In this document: one piece after another, positions 45,462-47,514 of the stretch
Layout of the letters: every line of letters starts with the position of its first letter
How positions within the stretch are numbered: position 1 is the first letter of the stretch
Notes under the pieces: generated by a model
Database searches by the model: none
Seen by the model: the letters and a program-made list of their open reading frames with translations, nothing else
Told to the model about the DNA's origin: nothing
DNA from: Planktothrix serta PCC 8927
GTDB lineage: Bacteria; Cyanobacteriota; Cyanobacteriia; Cyanobacteriales; Microcoleaceae
Length of the DNA stretch: 47,514 bases
Direction of reading: 5' to 3'
Assembly (NCBI RefSeq): GCF_900010725.2
Contig: NZ_LR734874.1
Location: 22,668-70,181, forward strand
Made by a program: the position numbers and the translations under genes

Positions 45462-45962
45462 ATGTTTAACAGTCACAGTCAGAAAAACCCGTTAAGTTAC
45501 GAAGGAACTTATGCTTGTCCAATTTGTCGTTGTGGTCAAATTTCCAGCCTTACCTTGATGGAAGCTTTAGGGTGTGATGTTTGCCATCATATCTTTACGA
45601 TTAACCTAGAAAAACAAAGTTTAAAAATGGCTGACCGAGAACCGGCTTTAATGTGGCACTGGACAGGAAAAACCTGGAAAGGTGAACATTTAGGCAATCT
45701 GGAACTCAGTTGGATTTATTGGATTATTGCCCTTAGTTTTGTTCTATTTCCTCCGAGTTTAATTGGTTTATCCGCGTTAATTTTTCCTCCTATTTCCGGT
45801 AGTGTTTGGAGTTGGTTTCCCCTAGCCTGGACAATATTATCCTTTTTAGTTCATCTGTTAATTCTATTATGGTTAATGGCGGAAGCCTATCAATTTCCAG
45901 TTTTATTATTTATCAGAACTCAATGCCAACGGCTAGTAAATCCCAGGAGGGGTAATTCATGA
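45462..45962 (+). CDS. Zinc-ribbon plus two-span membrane protein
   Basis: 166 residues. Four cysteines in two knuckles, YACPICRCG and GCDVCHHIF (with an extra Cys/His in each), form a likely N-terminal zinc ribbon facing the cytoplasm. Two membrane spans follow (WIYWIIALSFVLFPPSLIGL and the WTILSFLVHLLILLWLM region), then a short basic tail. Function unknown. Transcribed divergently from the ATP-grasp unit. Confidence 0.75.
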   Translation: MFNSHSQKNPLSYEGTYACPICRCGQISSLTLMEALGCDVCHHIFTINLEKQSLKMADREPALMWHWTGKTWKGEHLGNLELSWIYWIIALSFVLFPPSLIGLSALIFPPISGSVWSWFPLAWTILSFLVHLLILLWLMAEAYQFPVLLFIRTQCQRLVNPRRGNS

Positions 45963-46006
45963 ATTACCCCTCCTAAAATCATTTAGGATTGCTAGATTAG
46001 AATAGA

Positions 46007-47212
46007 TTATCTCAAAAAGGCTCTTGAAGCTGGATAATAAAATAGGGCTTGAAATTTAGATTGTCGTTCGTGCATGGGTTCAGGTGCTTCATCCCATAAA
46101 CTTTCATAGAAAAAGAACGAAAACCCTAATCCATTTTGACGCGCCGCTTGCACCTTAGCTTGAATTTGGGGCATGGCTACAGGTCGATTTCTTAACCCTG
46201 TTAAAATTCCTACTCCCGTCGGAATTTTGCGCTGTGCTTCTTTAATTTCTGGCTGAGTCATTTCTTTAACAAAACTGGGTAAATCTGGGCGATAAATCTG
46301 CACAATTAACTCATCAACTAGATTTTTTTTCACCCAACCCACCCAATCTTGCAGATGACGATTATAAGCAGTATAATAAGGATTAGGAGCAACCGAAAAA
46401 ATCGCTTTAGGATTTTTAGCTTTCACTGCTTTATTCAGTTTTTCCACAAATTGAGTAATTTTATTGGCACGCCAACGCACCCAAGCTTCATCTTTAGGAT
46501 TACTCGGAGGTAATGCTTTAGTCTCTTGTTGATACAACTTAATCGTATAGGAATCATAACCAAATTCAATGGGTAAACTCAAGTGATCATCAAACTGAAT
46601 CCCATCGGCTTGATATTGGGTCATGACTTCCAAAACTAAATTTGTAATTAATTGTTGTACCTCTGGATGAAACGGATTTAACCAAACCACTTCTCCAGCG
46701 ACCCCTTCCCAGGTTTGACTTCCATCTTGGCGGTTTGTTAACCACTTGGGATGATTTAACACTAATTCCGACGACGGTGGAGCCATAAACCCAAATTCAA
46801 ACCAAGGAATCACTAACAACCCTTTTTGATGACTTTGGGTGATTAAATCTGCTAAAATATCCTGTCCTTGTAACCCCCGACGAATAAACGGTTGAAACCC
46901 CCCCGCTTGAGCCACTCCACTCGGATAAAACACATAACCAGAATTCCAAACTACCGGATAAATAGTATTAAAATTTAATCGCGCCAGATGGTTGACAGCT
47001 TCCTGTAATTTAAGATGATCTCTGACAATATCGGTGTCATTGGTTGTCATCCAAACTCCCCGAATTTCCTGAACAGGTTGGGACGGAATTGTGATACCGG
47101 GATAAGTCGAGAATGCAACCGTCAACAAGATTCCCAAAACCATCAGAGAAATGGATTTTAGGGTTTGTTTTGTATATTTAGAAAAAAGATATCGCCACGA
47201 ACTTTTCGCCAT
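46007..47212 (-). CDS. Glycoside hydrolase family 10-like (GHL10, DUF187) exported protein
   Basis: 401 residues from the ATG at 47212; a TTG three codons upstream is less likely. A membrane signal or anchor spans residues 18-38. The barrel begins EIRGVWMTTND, with LARLNFNTIYPVVWNSGYVFYP typical of the group, and GIQFDDHLSLPIEFGYD carries acidic residues that are candidates for catalysis. Such proteins act on peptidoglycan-like or other extracellular polysaccharides, but the substrate is not shown here. Confidence 0.85.
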   Translation of the reverse strand: MAKSSWRYLFSKYTKQTLKSISLMVLGILLTVAFSTYPGITIPSQPVQEIRGVWMTTNDTDIVRDHLKLQEAVNHLARLNFNTIYPVVWNSGYVFYPSGVAQAGGFQPFIRRGLQGQDILADLITQSHQKGLLVIPWFEFGFMAPPSSELVLNHPKWLTNRQDGSQTWEGVAGEVVWLNPFHPEVQQLITNLVLEVMTQYQADGIQFDDHLSLPIEFGYDSYTIKLYQQETKALPPSNPKDEAWVRWRANKITQFVEKLNKAVKAKNPKAIFSVAPNPYYTAYNRHLQDWVGWVKKNLVDELIVQIYRPDLPSFVKEMTQPEIKEAQRKIPTGVGILTGLRNRPVAMPQIQAKVQAARQNGLGFSFFFYESLWDEAPEPMHERQSKFQALFYYPASRAFLR

Positions 47213-47319
47213 GAAACCCAATTGTATAAGTGTAAAGAAGAAATCAGCAATTCACCGAGGAATCCTGTATTTTTAGAATATTTTAATAATCTATCAAATT
47301 TTGCTGACCTTCTAACAAT

Positions 47320-47514
47320 TTAAGCAAAATATTTATCAGTCGAAGTTTTTGAGATTGTTACCGTTTTAATCTTTCCCGTAACTTCTCGGTGAAATACCGC
47401 TTTGATTCCACCAATTTTAGGAAGTTTTAGGTGTTCACCGTTAACAGTAACACTTTGGGGATACTGAATTGATTGCTTGTGATGTTTAGATTTAAAATTG
47501 GGAAATTTAGCTCG
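47320..47514 (-). pseudogene. tnpB: tnpB fragment (continues beyond the window)
   Basis: The minus strand from the window edge reads KFPNFKSKHHKQSIQYPQSV, then LKLPKIGGIKAVFHREVTGK and TVTISKTSTDKYFA, then a premature stop at 47320. This is the middle of an IS1341-like TnpB, similar to the frameshifted copy at 3170-4350, and the whole catalytic half is missing beyond the stop. Either a truncated relic or the left part of an element damaged at this end. Confidence 0.8.

Overview
The window reads as chromosome of a filamentous cyanobacterium, probably an oscillatorian close to Planktothrix (genus is inference). The evidence is two tiny photosystem genes (psaX, psbK), ftrC, many GCGATCGC (HIP1) octamers, a low-GC coding style, and numerous short heptanucleotide tandem arrays of the type known as STRRs in cyanobacteria.

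Layout. 1-5555 is a transposon-scarred block. A tnpB-only IS200/IS605-type element has inserted into the 3' end of an alpha/beta hydrolase gene. A second such element carries a frameshifted tnpB and abuts a peroxiredoxin gene that has lost its 5' end. An orphan right end of the first family lies near 5.5 kb with no tnpB of its own. Between them are a Nudix hydrolase, a tRNA-Leu(CAA) and an M48 peptidase whose stop codon lies inside the tRNA. 5.7-14.9 kb is housekeeping: murA, ald, an Ap4A phosphorylase-like gene, a DJ-1/PfpI gene, psaX, lipA, a response regulator, a PfkB-type sugar kinase and a CADD/TenA-like oxidase. 15-21 kb holds secreted hypotheticals, a lone metal ABC permease, a DUF58 protein, ftrC and a DUF309 gene. 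21-25 kb has ddl and a small polysaccharide group (a WcaF-like acetyltransferase and two GT2 glycosyltransferases). 25-33 kb has a large multi-PAS hybrid histidine kinase, membrane proteins (YihY, DUF3611, AI-2E) and a seven-blade WD40 protein. 33-41.4 kb has an internally duplicated small protein, pyrG, a large DUF4347/RTX surface protein, an Rpn-type nuclease and a GST. 41.5-47.5 kb has psbK, a three-gene unit (circularly permuted ATP-grasp, alpha-E, transglutaminase-like), a zinc-ribbon membrane protein, a GH10-like secreted hydrolase, and another broken tnpB at the right edge.

Functional links. The ATP-grasp/alpha-E/transglutaminase genes look co-transcribed and probably act together on a peptide or peptide-like substrate. 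murA and ddl supply peptidoglycan precursors, and ald interconverts alanine and pyruvate. The glycosyltransferase/acetyltransferase group probably makes an exopolysaccharide or lipopolysaccharide part. The rest are largely single-gene units.

The strongest unusual signals are the orphan IS right end that resembles a TnpB guide-RNA scaffold, the non-canonical RuvC residues of the intact TnpB, coding sequence borrowed from repeats (an IS end supplying a hydrolase tail, heptamer arrays supplying protein C-termini), the repeated placement of heptamer arrays directly against stop codons, and a MITE nested inside a GC-rich palindrome.
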